A DNA stretch of 64,000 bases from Azoarcus sp031546845 (GCA_031546845.1 JAVBJT010000036.1:1-64000); one strand, 5' to 3'; shown: positions 27,211 to 36,640, counted from the first letter of the stretch. Notes: a model not told the origin generated them from the sequence alone. A program made the numbers and translations.

Positions 27211-29109
27211 GTGATAGCGGACAGCATGACCCAGCAGCGAAGCGCTGCGCAGAGCACGGTGTCCTACCGCACCGTTCGTATCCCGCAGCACAGAATTCTG
27301 ACCGAACGCCGTCCCGACGGCACCCTGATTCTGCGTTCGTCCAAGCCACCGCCGGATATCGCGCAGTTCAGCTTTGCCGATTTCATTCCGCAGTGGGCGC
27401 GGTTGCGTGGCGATGCGCCCGCTTTTTGTGAGCGCGACGCCACCGGTGCCTGGCGTCGTTTGAACTGGCGCGAATTGTGGCGGCAGGTACAGACAGTGGG
27501 CGCGGCGTTGCTGGAGCACGGTTTCGGGCAGACGCGTCCGCTGATGCTGCTGTCGGGCAACTCCGTCGAGCAGGCGGTGTTGTTGCTGGCTTGCGAATAC
27601 GTGGGCATTCCAGTCGCGCCGGTATCGCCATCGTATTCTTTGCTCAGCAAGGATTTCGTTCGTCTGCACGGCGTGGCTGAATTGGTTCCGCCGGCCGCGG
27701 TATTCGTGCAGGACGCCAGCGCCTTTGCCAAAGCGCTGGATGTGCTGAGGCTTGGCGAGCGGTCTACCGTCATCGCCGTACACAACGCACAGCCGGGGCA
27801 GTGGTCGTGGGCCGATTTGATTACTACAGAGCTGACGCCCGCGCGCCAAGACACGGTCGAAACCGCGCATGCGGCGATTCGATCTGAATATACCGCGCGC
27901 GTGTTGTTTACTTCCGGCTCGACCGGCGTGCCGAAGGGCGTGAATCTCACTTACGGCAATTTCAAGGCGGTGGCAGCGTATTACGCTGACAACCTTGCGT
28001 TCTTGCTCGGCGAGCAGCCGGTGTTTCTGGATTGGCTGCCGTGGTATCACGGTCTCGGTGGGGTGCTGAACTTCGGCCGCTCGGTGCAGTTCGGCGCCAC
28101 CCATTACATCGACGATGGCCGGCCGATGCCTGGCCTGATCGAAAAAACCGTGCGCAATCTGCGTGAAGTCGCACCGACCATCTTCACTACCGTGCCATCG
28201 GCATGGGCGATTCTCGCAGCGGAACTGGAACGCGACGAAGCGCTCGCACGCAATTTGTTTTCCAAAGCTCATTTCTTTGGTTACGGCGGCGCCAGCCTGC
28301 CGCAAAGCGTGTGGGAGCGAATCCAGGCGGTAGCCGAGCGGACCATCGGCGAGCGCATCGTATTCTGCACCGGCCTGGCTTCCACCGAAACATGCGGCAT
28401 GGGCACCTATTGCAGCCAGCCGGGCAACACCAGCGGCAACATCGGCATGCCGGTGCCTGGCTCGAAAGTGAAATTGATCCCGCTGGAAAGCGGCGACGGC
28501 CGCTACGAGATCCGCATGCGCGGCGCGAACATCTTCGCCGGCTACATCAAGCACCCGGAACTAACCGCTGCAGCCTTCGACGAGGAAGGTTTTTTCCGCC
28601 TCGGCGATGCGGTGCGTCTGGCTGACCCGGCCGACGTCACCCGTGGGCTGTTGTTTGCTGGCCGCGTGGTCGAGGATTTCAAGCTGACAAATGGCACGTG
28701 GGTGCGCACCGGCGGAGTACGCCTGACCCTGCTCGATCTGTGCGCGCCGCTGTTGACCGATGCGGTGATCTGCGGTCACGACAACAGCTATATCGCCGCG
28801 CTGGCATGGCCGAACGTGGCCGCCTGCCAGCAGTTGGCACCGGAACTGAGCGGCTTGGATGCCGCCGCGCTCAGCCAGCACCCGACCGTTGTCGCTGCAT
28901 TGTGCGAACGCTTGCAGGCGCAGCGCCCAGGCGGCGCCAGCCTGCACATCGAGCGGCTGATGTTGATGGCCGAACCGCCGTCGGCCGACGCCAACGAAAT
29001 CGCCGACAAGGGCTATGTGAATCAGGCCGCCACACGCAACCGCCGCGCGCATCTGGTCGATGAGCTGTATCGCGAATCGCCGGCCGCGCATATCGCCAGT
29101 TTTCGCTGA
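27211..29109 (+). CDS. Acyl-CoA synthetase, feruloyl-CoA synthetase family
   Basis: An AMP-forming CoA ligase of 632 residues. The AMP-binding motif FTSGSTGVPKG is near residue 233. The C-terminal region VVEDFKLTNGTWVRTGG is characteristic of the feruloyl-CoA synthetase family, where the lysine in EDFKL is followed by a conserved Trp. I chose the GTG at 27211 for its AGGGGA ribosome binding site; ATG at 27226 is the alternative. It would activate the acid made by the GMC and aldehyde dehydrogenases encoded near 37-40 kb. No vanillin-forming enoyl-CoA hydratase is nearby, so ferulate itself is unlikely; the true substrate is unknown. Confidence 0.85.
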   Translation: MIADSMTQQRSAAQSTVSYRTVRIPQHRILTERRPDGTLILRSSKPPPDIAQFSFADFIPQWARLRGDAPAFCERDATGAWRRLNWRELWRQVQTVGAALLEHGFGQTRPLMLLSGNSVEQAVLLLACEYVGIPVAPVSPSYSLLSKDFVRLHGVAELVPPAAVFVQDASAFAKALDVLRLGERSTVIAVHNAQPGQWSWADLITTELTPARQDTVETAHAAIRSEYTARVLFTSGSTGVPKGVNLTYGNFKAVAAYYADNLAFLLGEQPVFLDWLPWYHGLGGVLNFGRSVQFGATHYIDDGRPMPGLIEKTVRNLREVAPTIFTTVPSAWAILAAELERDEALARNLFSKAHFFGYGGASLPQSVWERIQAVAERTIGERIVFCTGLASTETCGMGTYCSQPGNTSGNIGMPVPGSKVKLIPLESGDGRYEIRMRGANIFAGYIKHPELTAAAFDEEGFFRLGDAVRLADPADVTRGLLFAGRVVEDFKLTNGTWVRTGGVRLTLLDLCAPLLTDAVICGHDNSYIAALAWPNVAACQQLAPELSGLDAAALSQHPTVVAALCERLQAQRPGGASLHIERLMLMAEPPSADANEIADKGYVNQAATRNRRAHLVDELYRESPAAHIASFR

Positions 29110-29171
29110 GCAGTCCTTTCTCCGCCGAGTCGTTTTCTCTTCCCTACCTGCAGTCTGCCAAGGACAAAGTT

Positions 29172-30311
29172 ATGCATATCAACCGCACCGTTTTCCGCGA
29201 AGACCATGAAATGCTGCGCGAAACTGCGCGCCGCTTTCTCGAGCGCGAATGCCTGCCGAGGCAGGCCGATTGGGACAAGGCTGGCAAGGTGGATCGCGAA
29301 ACCTGGCTCAAAGCCGGCCGGGAAGGGCTGTTGTGCCTGACCTTGCCGGAGGAATACGGCGGCGGTGGCGGTGACTTCGGTCATGCCGCGGTGTTCAACG
29401 AGGAGGTCAACCGCTCCGGCGTCAGCGGCCTGGGCTTCTCGGTCCATTCGGACATCATCGCTCCGTACATTGTCCGCATCTGCAACGAAGAGCAGAAGCG
29501 CCTCTGGCTGCCGGGAGTGTGCTCCGGCGAGTCGATTCTCGCCATCGGCATGACCGAGCCCGGCACCGGCTCCGATCTGAAGGCGATCCGTACCACCGCC
29601 ATCCGCGACGGTGACGAATACGTCATCAACGGCAGCAAGACCTTCATCAGCAACGGCCTCAATGCCGATCTGATCGTTATGGTCTGCAAGACCGATCCCG
29701 CCGCCGGCGCGAAGGGGGTCAGCCTGATCATGGTCGAGGCCACGCGCAAAGGCTTCCGCCGTGGCCGCAAGTTGGAGAAGGTCGGTCAGCATGCGCAGGA
29801 TACCGCGGAACTGTTCTTCGATGACGTTCGCGTACCAGTGGGCAATTTGATGGGTGAAGAAGGCAAGGGCTTTGCCTATCTGATGGGCGAGCTGCCGCAG
29901 GAACGCCTGTCGATCGCCATCGGCGCCGCCGCCAAGCTCGAAGCCTGCCTGGAGCACACGCTGAATTACGTCAAGGATCGCAAGGCTTTCGGCCAGACGG
30001 TGTGGGATTTCCAGAACACCAAATTCAGGCTCGCCGACATCAAGGCGCAAGCCATCGCCGTGCGCCTGATGGTCGATTACTACCTCAGCGAGCATATGCG
30101 CCGCCGCCTGACGCTGGAAGAAGCCGCCATAGCCAAGCTGTTCGCCACCGAGACGCTCGGAAAGGCGCTGGACGAAATGGTGCAACTGCACGGCGGCTAC
30201 GGCTACATGCTTGAGTACCCGGTCGCGCGCGCTTTCGCCGATGCCCGCGTGACCCGCATCTACGGCGGCACCAGCGAAGTGATGCGCGATTTAGTGTCCC
30301 GCAAGCTTTAA
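29172..30311 (+). CDS. Acyl-CoA dehydrogenase
   Basis: This 379-residue flavoprotein introduces the alpha-beta double bond into an acyl-CoA and passes electrons to ETF, whose genes lie downstream on the other strand. Motifs include MTEPGTGSDLKAI, GSKTFISNG, YVKDRKAFGQ and LHGGYGYMLEYPVAR. The segment usually holding the MCAD-type catalytic Glu reads IYGGTSE, with Gly at that place. The base is therefore probably the Glu in QERLSIAIG, as in isovaleryl- and long-chain-type enzymes. That would fit a branched or long substrate. It sits 62 bases after the acyl-CoA synthetase gene. Confidence 0.92.
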   Translation: MHINRTVFREDHEMLRETARRFLERECLPRQADWDKAGKVDRETWLKAGREGLLCLTLPEEYGGGGGDFGHAAVFNEEVNRSGVSGLGFSVHSDIIAPYIVRICNEEQKRLWLPGVCSGESILAIGMTEPGTGSDLKAIRTTAIRDGDEYVINGSKTFISNGLNADLIVMVCKTDPAAGAKGVSLIMVEATRKGFRRGRKLEKVGQHAQDTAELFFDDVRVPVGNLMGEEGKGFAYLMGELPQERLSIAIGAAAKLEACLEHTLNYVKDRKAFGQTVWDFQNTKFRLADIKAQAIAVRLMVDYYLSEHMRRRLTLEEAAIAKLFATETLGKALDEMVQLHGGYGYMLEYPVARAFADARVTRIYGGTSEVMRDLVSRKL

Positions 30312-30351
30312 CCCCCGACCCCAGTATTTTTCTCGCACGGAGAACAAGCAA

Positions 30352-31542
30352 ATGAGCAGAAAAGTTTTCGTTGCCGGCGTGGGCATGATCCCCTTCAAGA
30401 AACCCGGCAGCAGCGACACCTACGATGTGATGGGAGAAACCGCCGTACGTCAGGCTCTGGCCGATGCCGGCGTTGAATACGGCGCCATTCAGCAGGCGTA
30501 TGCCGGTTATGTCTACGGCGACTCCACCTGCGGGCAAAAGGCGCTGTACCGCGTCGGCATGACCGGCATCCCGGTCATGAACGTCAATAACAACTGCGCC
30601 ACCGGCTCCTCGGCGCTGTTCCTGGCCCGCCAGGCGGTGGCCAGCGGCGCTGTCGATTGCGCGCTGGCGGTCGGTTTCGAGTTCATGGGGCCAGGCGCCC
30701 TGCGGTCGGTATGGACGGATCGGGCCAGTGCGCTGGAACGCGCCAACGACATCGTCGATGAACTCGTCGGCCGCCCCGAAGGGCTGTCGAACGCGATCCG
30801 CCAGTTCGCCGGCGCCGGCATGGCGCACATGAAGAAGTACGGCACCAAGCTGGCAACCTTCGCTGCGATCCGCGCCAAGGCCAGCCGTCACGCTGAGCAC
30901 AACCCGCTGGCGGTGTTCCGCAATGTGATCACCACCGAGGATGTAATGGCCGCGACGATGCTGTGGGAAGGCGTGCTGACCCGCCTGATGGCTTGCCCGC
31001 CGACCTGCGGCGCCGCCGCCGCGGTGGTGGTATCGGAGGATTTTGCCCGCAAGCACGGCCTGCGTACCGACGTGCTGATCGCCGGCCAGGCGGTGACCAC
31101 CGATACGCCGAGCACGTATTCCGCCAAGGACATGATCCGCGTGGTCGGTTTCGATATGACCCGCGCCGCCGCTATGAGCGCTTATAAGCAGGCCGGCGTC
31201 GGTCCTGGCGACATCCAACTCATCGAACTGCACGACTGCTTTGCGCAGAACGAGCTCATCAGCTACGAAGCGCTCGGCCTGTGCGACGAGGGCTGCGGAG
31301 AAAAGCTGGTCCGCGACGGTGACAACACTTACGGCGGCAAATGGGTGGTCAATCCCTCCGGCGGCTTGTTGTCCAAGGGGCATCCTCTTGGCGCGACCGG
31401 CCTGGCGCAGTGTTTCGAACTGACCAATCAACTGCGCGGCAAGATGGAAAAGCGCCAGGTTGAAGGAGCCCGCATTGCAATGGCGCACAACGTCGGTCTC
31501 GGCGGCGCCTGCGTGGTCACCATCTACAAGAAAACCGCCTGA
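30352..31542 (+). CDS. SCP-x-type thiolase (lipid-transfer-protein thiolase)
   Basis: A 396-residue thiolase with the nucleophile Cys in NNNCATGSSALF (about 84), HDCFAQNE and GGLLSKGHPLGATG. The last motif is AHNVGLGG rather than the CxNGGG of classical degradative thiolases, which is the SCP-x/lipid-transfer-type pattern. SCP-x thiolases cleave 3-oxo-2-methylacyl-CoAs, as in sterol side-chain and isoprenoid oxidation. No SCP2 domain is fused. It follows the acyl-CoA dehydrogenase gene with a 40-base gap and a GGAGAA ribosome binding site. It would perform the final cleavage of the pathway. Confidence 0.9.
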   Translation: MSRKVFVAGVGMIPFKKPGSSDTYDVMGETAVRQALADAGVEYGAIQQAYAGYVYGDSTCGQKALYRVGMTGIPVMNVNNNCATGSSALFLARQAVASGAVDCALAVGFEFMGPGALRSVWTDRASALERANDIVDELVGRPEGLSNAIRQFAGAGMAHMKKYGTKLATFAAIRAKASRHAEHNPLAVFRNVITTEDVMAATMLWEGVLTRLMACPPTCGAAAAVVVSEDFARKHGLRTDVLIAGQAVTTDTPSTYSAKDMIRVVGFDMTRAAAMSAYKQAGVGPGDIQLIELHDCFAQNELISYEALGLCDEGCGEKLVRDGDNTYGGKWVVNPSGGLLSKGHPLGATGLAQCFELTNQLRGKMEKRQVEGARIAMAHNVGLGGACVVTIYKKTA

Positions 31543-31568
31543 GCGCTATTCCGGGAGGGGGCCCCACG

Positions 31569-32003
31569 ATGATCGACAAAAGCCACATCGGCAAGCGGCT
31601 GCCGCCGTTCAAGGCCAGCGCCGACGCCTGGCGCTTGCGTTTTTTCGCCAAGGCGATCGGCGAAACCAATCCGATTTATTTCGATGAGTCGGCGGCGCGG
31701 GATGCGGGCCACCCCGGCTTGCCGTTGCCGCCAACCTTTTTGTTCTCGCTGGAGTTCGAACAGCCGGACACGAGCTGGCGCGATCAGATCGGCATTGATC
31801 TTGCCCGCATCCTGCACGGTGAGGAGTCCTTCAACTATCACCGCATGGCCTATGCCGGCGACGGGTTGCTGTTCGAAAGCCGCATCGCCGATATCTACGA
31901 CAAGAAAAACGGCGCGTTGTGGTTCATCGTCCGCGAAACCCACGTCAGCAACCACCGTGGCGAGCATGTGGCGGATCTGCGCAGCGTCATCGTGCAGCGT
32001 TGA
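31569..32003 (+). CDS. MaoC-like hydratase, N-terminal-domain subunit
   Basis: A 144-residue protein of the MaoC N-terminal (FAS1-dehydratase-like) type, starting IGKRLPPFKASADAWRLRFFAKAIGETNPIYFDE. It lacks the Asp/His hydratase motif, which the next gene has. In such pairs the two hot-dog-fold proteins form a heteromer that hydrates 2-enoyl-CoA, and this subunit shapes the acyl-binding tunnel for bulky substrates. The start lies 26 bases after the thiolase stop with a GGAGG-type ribosome binding site. Confidence 0.82.
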   Translation: MIDKSHIGKRLPPFKASADAWRLRFFAKAIGETNPIYFDESAARDAGHPGLPLPPTFLFSLEFEQPDTSWRDQIGIDLARILHGEESFNYHRMAYAGDGLLFESRIADIYDKKNGALWFIVRETHVSNHRGEHVADLRSVIVQR

Positions 32004-32017
32004 AAGGGAGCCTTCGA

Positions 32018-32434
32018 ATGAGCCAAATCACTTTCGATTCCATCAAGGTCGGCGACACGCTACCGCCGCTGACGCTGTCTCCCGTTAATCGAACCACGCT
32101 GGCGTTGTTCGCCGGCGCCTCCGGCGACCACAACCGCGTACATATCGATATCGATTATGTGCGCAAGGCGGGCATGCCCGACGTGTTCGCCCACGGCATG
32201 CTGTCGATGGCCTGGCTGGGCCGTCTGCTGACGCAGTGGGTGGATCAGCGTCAGTTGCGTGAGTTCGGCGTGCGCTTCGTCGGCATCACCCAACTCGGCC
32301 ACATCGTCACCTGCAGCGGCAAGGTCGTCGACAAGTTCGAAACCGGCGGCGAAAAGCGGGTCAAGCTCGAAATTCAAACTGCAAACCAGTACGGCGAAGT
32401 ACGCATTCTCGGCGATGCGGTGCTTGCGCTGTAA
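32018..32434 (+). CDS. MaoC-like (R)-enoyl-CoA hydratase, catalytic subunit
   Basis: This 138-residue hot-dog protein contains the hydratase motif AGASGDHNRVHIDIDYV, with the catalytic Asp and His. The ATG at 32018 has AAAGGGAG upstream and lies 14 bases after the previous stop. It pairs with the preceding non-catalytic subunit and would add water to the enoyl-CoA formed by the acyl-CoA dehydrogenase. Split MaoC pairs are known from sterol side-chain breakdown in other bacteria. Confidence 0.87.
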   Translation: MSQITFDSIKVGDTLPPLTLSPVNRTTLALFAGASGDHNRVHIDIDYVRKAGMPDVFAHGMLSMAWLGRLLTQWVDQRQLREFGVRFVGITQLGHIVTCSGKVVDKFETGGEKRVKLEIQTANQYGEVRILGDAVLAL

Positions 32435-32466
32435 AAATATCTATCAGTTTTGGGAGTATCGATACT

Positions 32467-33291
32467 ATGGGAAAACTCGACGGTAAAGTCGCTCTTGTCA
32501 CCGGTTCCGGTCGCGGCATCGGCCACGCCATTGCACGCAAGCTTGCCAGCGAAGGCGCGCGCCTGGTCATCAACGATCTGGACGAAGAACCGGCACACGA
32601 AACCGTGGCCGAGTTGAAAAAAATGGGCACCGATGCGGTAGCCGTGTCCGGTAACGTCAGCGCACCGGATTTTGCTGACCGCTTCATCGGCGCGGCGATG
32701 AGCAAGTTCGGCGGCATCGATATCCTGATCAACAATGCCGGTTACACCTGGGACGACGTGGTCCAGAAGATGACCGACGAACAGTGGTACGCGATCATCG
32801 ATTGCCACATGACCGCGCCGTTTCGCATCCTGCGCGCCGCTTATCCGCACATCAAGGCGTTGCATGCCGCCGACGTGGACGCCGGGCGCGAGGTCTACCG
32901 CAAGATCGTCAATATCTCCTCGGTGTCGGGCTTGAACGGCAACGCCGGACAGCTCAATTACTCCGGCGCCAAGGCCGGTGTGCTCGGCATGACCCGCGCG
33001 ATGGCGCGCGAGTGGGGCCGCTTCAACGTCAATGTCAATGCCGTGGCATTCGGTCTGATCCATACCCGCATGACCTCGGCCGACGCCAAGGCCGGCGCCA
33101 CGGTGAAGATCGACGGCCGCGACATCCGCGTCGGCCTGAACCCGGAAATGCTCAAGACCCATGCCGCGCGCAACCCATTGGGGCGCGGTGGCACGGTCGA
33201 GGAGGCCGCCGGCGGCGTCTATCTTTTCTGCATTCCGGAATCGAACTACGTGACCGCGCAGACGTTGGTGGTGGCCGGCAATTTGCAGTAA
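32467..33291 (+). CDS. SDR-family 3-hydroxyacyl-CoA dehydrogenase (probable)
   Basis: A 274-residue short-chain dehydrogenase with the cofactor motif TGSGRGIGHAIA, NNAG (about 90) and the catalytic YSGAK (Tyr and Lys, near 32957). The ISSVSG segment supplies the catalytic Ser. Its place as last gene of an operon with synthetase, dehydrogenase, hydratase pair and thiolase points to oxidation of the 3-hydroxyacyl-CoA. Ring-hydroxysteroid or other alcohol oxidation is an alternative. The gene is followed by a strong terminator. Confidence 0.85.
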   Translation: MGKLDGKVALVTGSGRGIGHAIARKLASEGARLVINDLDEEPAHETVAELKKMGTDAVAVSGNVSAPDFADRFIGAAMSKFGGIDILINNAGYTWDDVVQKMTDEQWYAIIDCHMTAPFRILRAAYPHIKALHAADVDAGREVYRKIVNISSVSGLNGNAGQLNYSGAKAGVLGMTRAMAREWGRFNVNVNAVAFGLIHTRMTSADAKAGATVKIDGRDIRVGLNPEMLKTHAARNPLGRGGTVEEAAGGVYLFCIPESNYVTAQTLVVAGNLQ

Positions 33292-33297
33292 GACGCA

Positions 33298-33346
33298 CAC
33301 GCGGCATCGTCCGTCATCGCGTGTGACGTGATGCCGCGTGACCTTT
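33298..33346 (+). terminator. Terminator of the beta-oxidation operon
   Basis: CACGCGGCATC (33298-33308) pairs perfectly with GATGCCGCGTG (33330-33340), and CTTTTT follows. It lies 7 bases after the SDR stop codon. Confidence 0.75.
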
Positions 33347-33430
33347 TTCGATGCCCGATGGCATCGGCCTCGCCGCACTCTCGGCACTGAATCATCCCTG
33401 GCAGACTCCGGCCACCAATCCTGAACCGCA

Positions 33431-33472
33431 CAAAAAAAGAGCCGCAAACGAGCATTAACCCATTTGCGGCTC
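33431..33472 (-). terminator. Terminator of the ETF operon
   Basis: GAGCCGCAAA (33439-33448) and TTTGCGGCTC (33463-33472) form a perfect 10-bp stem. Read on the minus strand, the stem is followed by seven T residues, a typical rho-independent terminator for the etf genes that end at 33518. Confidence 0.85.
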
Positions 33473-33517
33473 GAACGGAGGGGCCAATCGGTCGAAATTA
33501 ATTTGCGGGATGGATTC

Positions 33518-34462
33518 TCAAAGCGCCGCCACCAGTTTTGGCACGACATCGAACAGATCTGCTTCTAGGCCGTAATCGGCAATTTCGAAAATCGGCGCGT
33601 CGGGATCCTTGTTGATCGCGACGATGATCTTCGAGTCCTTCATGCCGGCCTGGTGCTGAATCGCGCCGGAGATACCGCAGGCAACATAGAGTTGCGGGGC
33701 GACGATCTTGCCGGTCTGGCCAACCTGCCAGTCGTTCGGGGCATAACCGGCATCGACCGCCGCGCGGCTGGCGCCCAAGGCGGCGCCGAGCTTATCCGCG
33801 AGCGGGGCGAGCACATTGAGGAATTGCTCGTTGCTGCCCAGGGCGCGGCCGCCGCTGACGACGATTTGCGCGCCGGACAATTCCGGGCGGTCGCTCTTGG
33901 TCAATTCGCGGCCGATGAAGGCGGACAATCCCGTATCGGCTGTAGCCGCAACGCTTTCGACCGTCGCCGAGCCGCCATCGGCCGCGGCGGCATCGAAGCC
34001 GGTCGTGCGCGTGGTGATGATCTTGACTGGATCGTGGCTTTTAACGGTGACGATCACATTTCCCGCATAAATCGGACGTTCGAAGGTGTCGGCGCAAACC
34101 ACGCGTGTAATGTCCGATAGCTGGGCGACATCGAGCAGCGCGGCAACGCGCGGCGCGGTGTTCTTGCCCATCGTCGTCGCGGGGAAAACGATGTGGCTGT
34201 AGCAATCCGCGAGCGCGACGACCTGATCTGCCAGGTTTTCAGCCAGACTATCCGCATGATGCGGTGCATCGGCATGCAAAACGCGCGCGACGCCCGCGAT
34301 TTTCGCGGCGGCCTGTGCCGCCGCCGCGGCATTGTGGCCGGCAACGAGCACATGCACCTCGCCGCCGCAGGCCTGCGCCGCGGTGACGGCGTTGCGGGTG
34401 GCGGTTTTGATGGAAACGTGGTCGTGTTCGGCGACCACCAGTACGTTGGTGCGTGCGGTCAT
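33518..34462 (-). CDS. etfA: Electron transfer flavoprotein, alpha subunit
   Basis: A 314-residue ETF alpha subunit. The C-terminal FAD-binding part has the family sequence QIVVSGGRALGS, followed by GASRAAVDAGYAPNDWQVGQTGKIVAPQLY and the AINKDPDAPIF segment. It forms a heterodimer with EtfB and takes electrons from acyl-CoA dehydrogenase, passing them to the quinone pool through ETF-ubiquinone oxidoreductase (not in view). It lies 10 bases after etfB. It probably forms one operon with the racemase gene upstream. Confidence 0.96.
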   Translation of the reverse strand: MTARTNVLVVAEHDHVSIKTATRNAVTAAQACGGEVHVLVAGHNAAAAAQAAAKIAGVARVLHADAPHHADSLAENLADQVVALADCYSHIVFPATTMGKNTAPRVAALLDVAQLSDITRVVCADTFERPIYAGNVIVTVKSHDPVKIITTRTTGFDAAAADGGSATVESVAATADTGLSAFIGRELTKSDRPELSGAQIVVSGGRALGSNEQFLNVLAPLADKLGAALGASRAAVDAGYAPNDWQVGQTGKIVAPQLYVACGISGAIQHQAGMKDSKIIVAINKDPDAPIFEIADYGLEADLFDVVPKLVAAL

Positions 34463-34472
34463 GGGGTCATCC

Positions 34473-35222
34473 TCAAATGACTTTGGCTTCGTTTCTGAGT
34501 TTTTCTATCAGGGTCGCGACATCGGGCACTTTCATACCGCCGCCGCGCTTGGCGGGCTCGGTGGCCTTGAGCGTACTCAGACGCGGCGCGACATCGACGC
34601 CTAACTGTTCCGGCGTCACGGTATCGAGCGATTTTTTCTTCGCCTTCATGATGTTCGGCAGGGTGGCGTAGCGTGGCTCGTTCAAGCGCAGGTCGGTGGT
34701 AATGATCGCTGGCAGGCCGAGCTTGAGTGTTTCCAGGCCGCCGTCGACTTCGCGCGTGACGGTTATGTTGTCGGCGCTTGGTTCAAGCTTGCTGGCAAAT
34801 GTGGCCTGCGGACGCCTGGCGAGCGCGGCAAGCATCTGGCCGGTCTGGTTGCAGTCGTCGTCGATAGCCTGCTTGCCGAGGATGATCAGTTGCGGTTGTT
34901 CCTTATCGGCCAGCGCCTTGAGCAGTTTGGCCACGGCCAGGGGCTGAAGCTCGGCGTCGGTTTCGACCAGAATGCCCCGGTCGGCGCCGATAGCCAGCGC
35001 GGTACGCAGCGTTTCCTGGCATGCCGCCGTACCGCAGGATACGGCGATGACTTCGGTGGCCATGCCTTTTTCCTTGAGCCGGACCGCTTCCTCGACGGCG
35101 ATTTCGTCGAAGGGATTCATGCTCATTTTGATGTTGTCCAGATCGACGCCCGTGTTATCCGGCCTGACCCGGACTTTGACGTTGTAGTCGGCCACGCGTT
35201 TGACCGCGACAATTACTTTCAT
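34473..35222 (-). CDS. etfB: Electron transfer flavoprotein, beta subunit
   Basis: A 249-residue ETF beta subunit with the typical start MKVIVAVKRVADYNVKVRV, the AMP-region EEAVRLKEKG and the signature PAIITTDLRLNEPRYATLPNIMKAKKK, split here only for description. It is partner of EtfA. The gene lies 36 bases after the racemase stop, on the same strand. A dedicated ETF inside a catabolic cluster suggests heavy electron flow from the local acyl-CoA dehydrogenase. Confidence 0.96.
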   Translation of the reverse strand: MKVIVAVKRVADYNVKVRVRPDNTGVDLDNIKMSMNPFDEIAVEEAVRLKEKGMATEVIAVSCGTAACQETLRTALAIGADRGILVETDAELQPLAVAKLLKALADKEQPQLIILGKQAIDDDCNQTGQMLAALARRPQATFASKLEPSADNITVTREVDGGLETLKLGLPAIITTDLRLNEPRYATLPNIMKAKKKSLDTVTPEQLGVDVAPRLSTLKATEPAKRGGGMKVPDVATLIEKLRNEAKVI

Positions 35223-35258
35223 TGTTTGTCTCCTGCAAGGTTCTTGAACTTGTTTGGA

Positions 35259-36413
35259 TCAGGCGAGATAGCCGAGCCCGCGCTCACGGAGGCGTCCGAT
35301 CGCCTCATCGTTGAAACCCCAGTCGCGCAATGCCGCGAGCCCTTGTTCGCCGCGTTGCGGCGCGGGGCGGCGAATTTCGGAGGGCGTGGCGGAAAAGCGC
35401 GGCGCTGGCGCGGGCTGAACGACACCGGCTATTTCGACGAAGCTACCGCGTGCCTGATGCTGCGGGTGTGAAGGCGCTTCCGAGAAGCCCAGCACCGGCG
35501 CGACGCAAGCGTCGCTGCCCGCGAAGATTGCGCACCATTCGTCGCGGGTTTTGCTCAGGAAAGCCGTCTCGAAGTGCTGGCGCAGCACGGGCCAGCAGTC
35601 GCGGTCGTGCTGCTTCGGCAGCGCCTTGCCGGCAAGCCCGAGTTTTTCGAGCAACTCGGCGTAGAAGCGCGATTCGACCGCGCCGACCGACATGTATTGA
35701 CCGTCCTTGGTGCGATAGCTGTCGTACCAGGGGGTGCCGCCATCGAGCAGATTGCTTTCGCGCTCCTGGCGCCAGTTGCCCGAAGCGATCAGTCCCCAGA
35801 TCACCGCACCCAACTGGGCCGCGCCTTCGATCATCGCGGCATCGACAACCTGACCCTTGCCGCCGCGCTGCACATTCAACAAAGCGCCCAGTACGCCGAC
35901 GACGAGCAGCATGCCGCCGCCGCCATAGTCGCCCACCAGGTTCAGCGGCGGCACCGGCGCCTGCCCCGTGCGCCCGATACCCGACAGTACGCCGGAGAGC
36001 GCGATGTAATTGAGATCGTGCCCGGCCCGCGCCGCCATCGGGCCGGTCTGGCCCCAACCGGTCATCCGGCCGTAGACGAGCTTCGGATTGCGGGCGAGGG
36101 CAGCTTCCGGGCCAAGTCCTAGCCGTTCCATCGTACCGGGGCGGAATCCTTCGATGATGACATCGGCGCGCTCGATCAAATCCAGGGCAGCCGCGACAGC
36201 CTCGGGCTTCTTGAGGTTCAGCATGACCGAACGCCGGCCGCGCGCGGTGACCTCGATATGTTTTCCGGTCTTTTTCGGCCCCAGGTCGTCAGGCGCGACC
36301 GGGCGGTCGATGCGCAGCACGTCCGCGCCCATGTCGGCCAGTAGCATCGTACCGAAAGGCCCGGGCCCGATTGCCTCGAATTCAAGTACGCGAATACCGT
36401 TCAGAACGCCCAT
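35259..36413 (-). CDS. Alpha-methylacyl-CoA racemase (CaiB/BaiF family)
   Basis: I chose the ATG at 36413, giving 384 residues, because family members start with GIRVLEFEAIGPGPF; the open frame upstream has no conserved sequence. Racemase features are the catalytic His in GHDLNYIALSGVL and the segment GGTPWYDSYRTKDGQYMSVGAVESRFY, both typical of AMACR rather than of CoA-transferases. AMACR interconverts 2R- and 2S-methylacyl-CoA so that stereospecific beta-oxidation can proceed. Its presence is the strongest hint that the cluster handles a 2-methyl-branched chain, as in sterols, bile acids or isoprenoids. Confidence 0.85.
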   Translation of the reverse strand: MGVLNGIRVLEFEAIGPGPFGTMLLADMGADVLRIDRPVAPDDLGPKKTGKHIEVTARGRRSVMLNLKKPEAVAAALDLIERADVIIEGFRPGTMERLGLGPEAALARNPKLVYGRMTGWGQTGPMAARAGHDLNYIALSGVLSGIGRTGQAPVPPLNLVGDYGGGGMLLVVGVLGALLNVQRGGKGQVVDAAMIEGAAQLGAVIWGLIASGNWRQERESNLLDGGTPWYDSYRTKDGQYMSVGAVESRFYAELLEKLGLAGKALPKQHDRDCWPVLRQHFETAFLSKTRDEWCAIFAGSDACVAPVLGFSEAPSHPQHQARGSFVEIAGVVQPAPAPRFSATPSEIRRPAPQRGEQGLAALRDWGFNDEAIGRLRERGLGYLA

Positions 36414-36623
36414 GTGCAGTCCAACCCCCAAAATTCCCAAGATAGCGGTGGCGATGAAAATCCAGCGTCGGGCATGCTTCGAGCCTGCGCGACGCCACGG
36501 TAAGCCATGGCTGCCCAGATGCGTGCCACCCTTGGCGGGGGGCATGGGGCCAAGTGTGCGGTACGGTTTGCTGAGGCCGTTTTGACTTTGAGAACAGTGT
36601 CTTCGTGAGGGGGCGAAACGAGC

Positions 36624-36640
36624 CCACCTGTTTTGGGTGG
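36624..36640. promoter_or_regulatory. Catabolic-regulon palindrome, site B (CCACC-N7-GGTGG)
   Basis: CCACCTGTTTTGGGTGG has CCACC and GGTGG arms 7 bases apart, as at site A. It lies in the 398-base gap between the divergent racemase (minus) and aldehyde dehydrogenase (plus) genes, about 210 and 170 bases from their starts. One site could serve both. Nothing else is recognised in this gap. Confidence 0.6.

Noticed and set aside
27025..28554. 509-codon open frame on the minus strand
   Set aside because: It lies wholly opposite the acyl-CoA synthetase gene, has low-complexity Arg/His-rich sequence and no domain; typical antisense shadow in GC-rich DNA.
29022..31488. Long minus-strand frames opposite the acyl-CoA dehydrogenase and thiolase genes
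   Set aside because: Both plus-strand genes show intact family motifs; the antisense frames do not.
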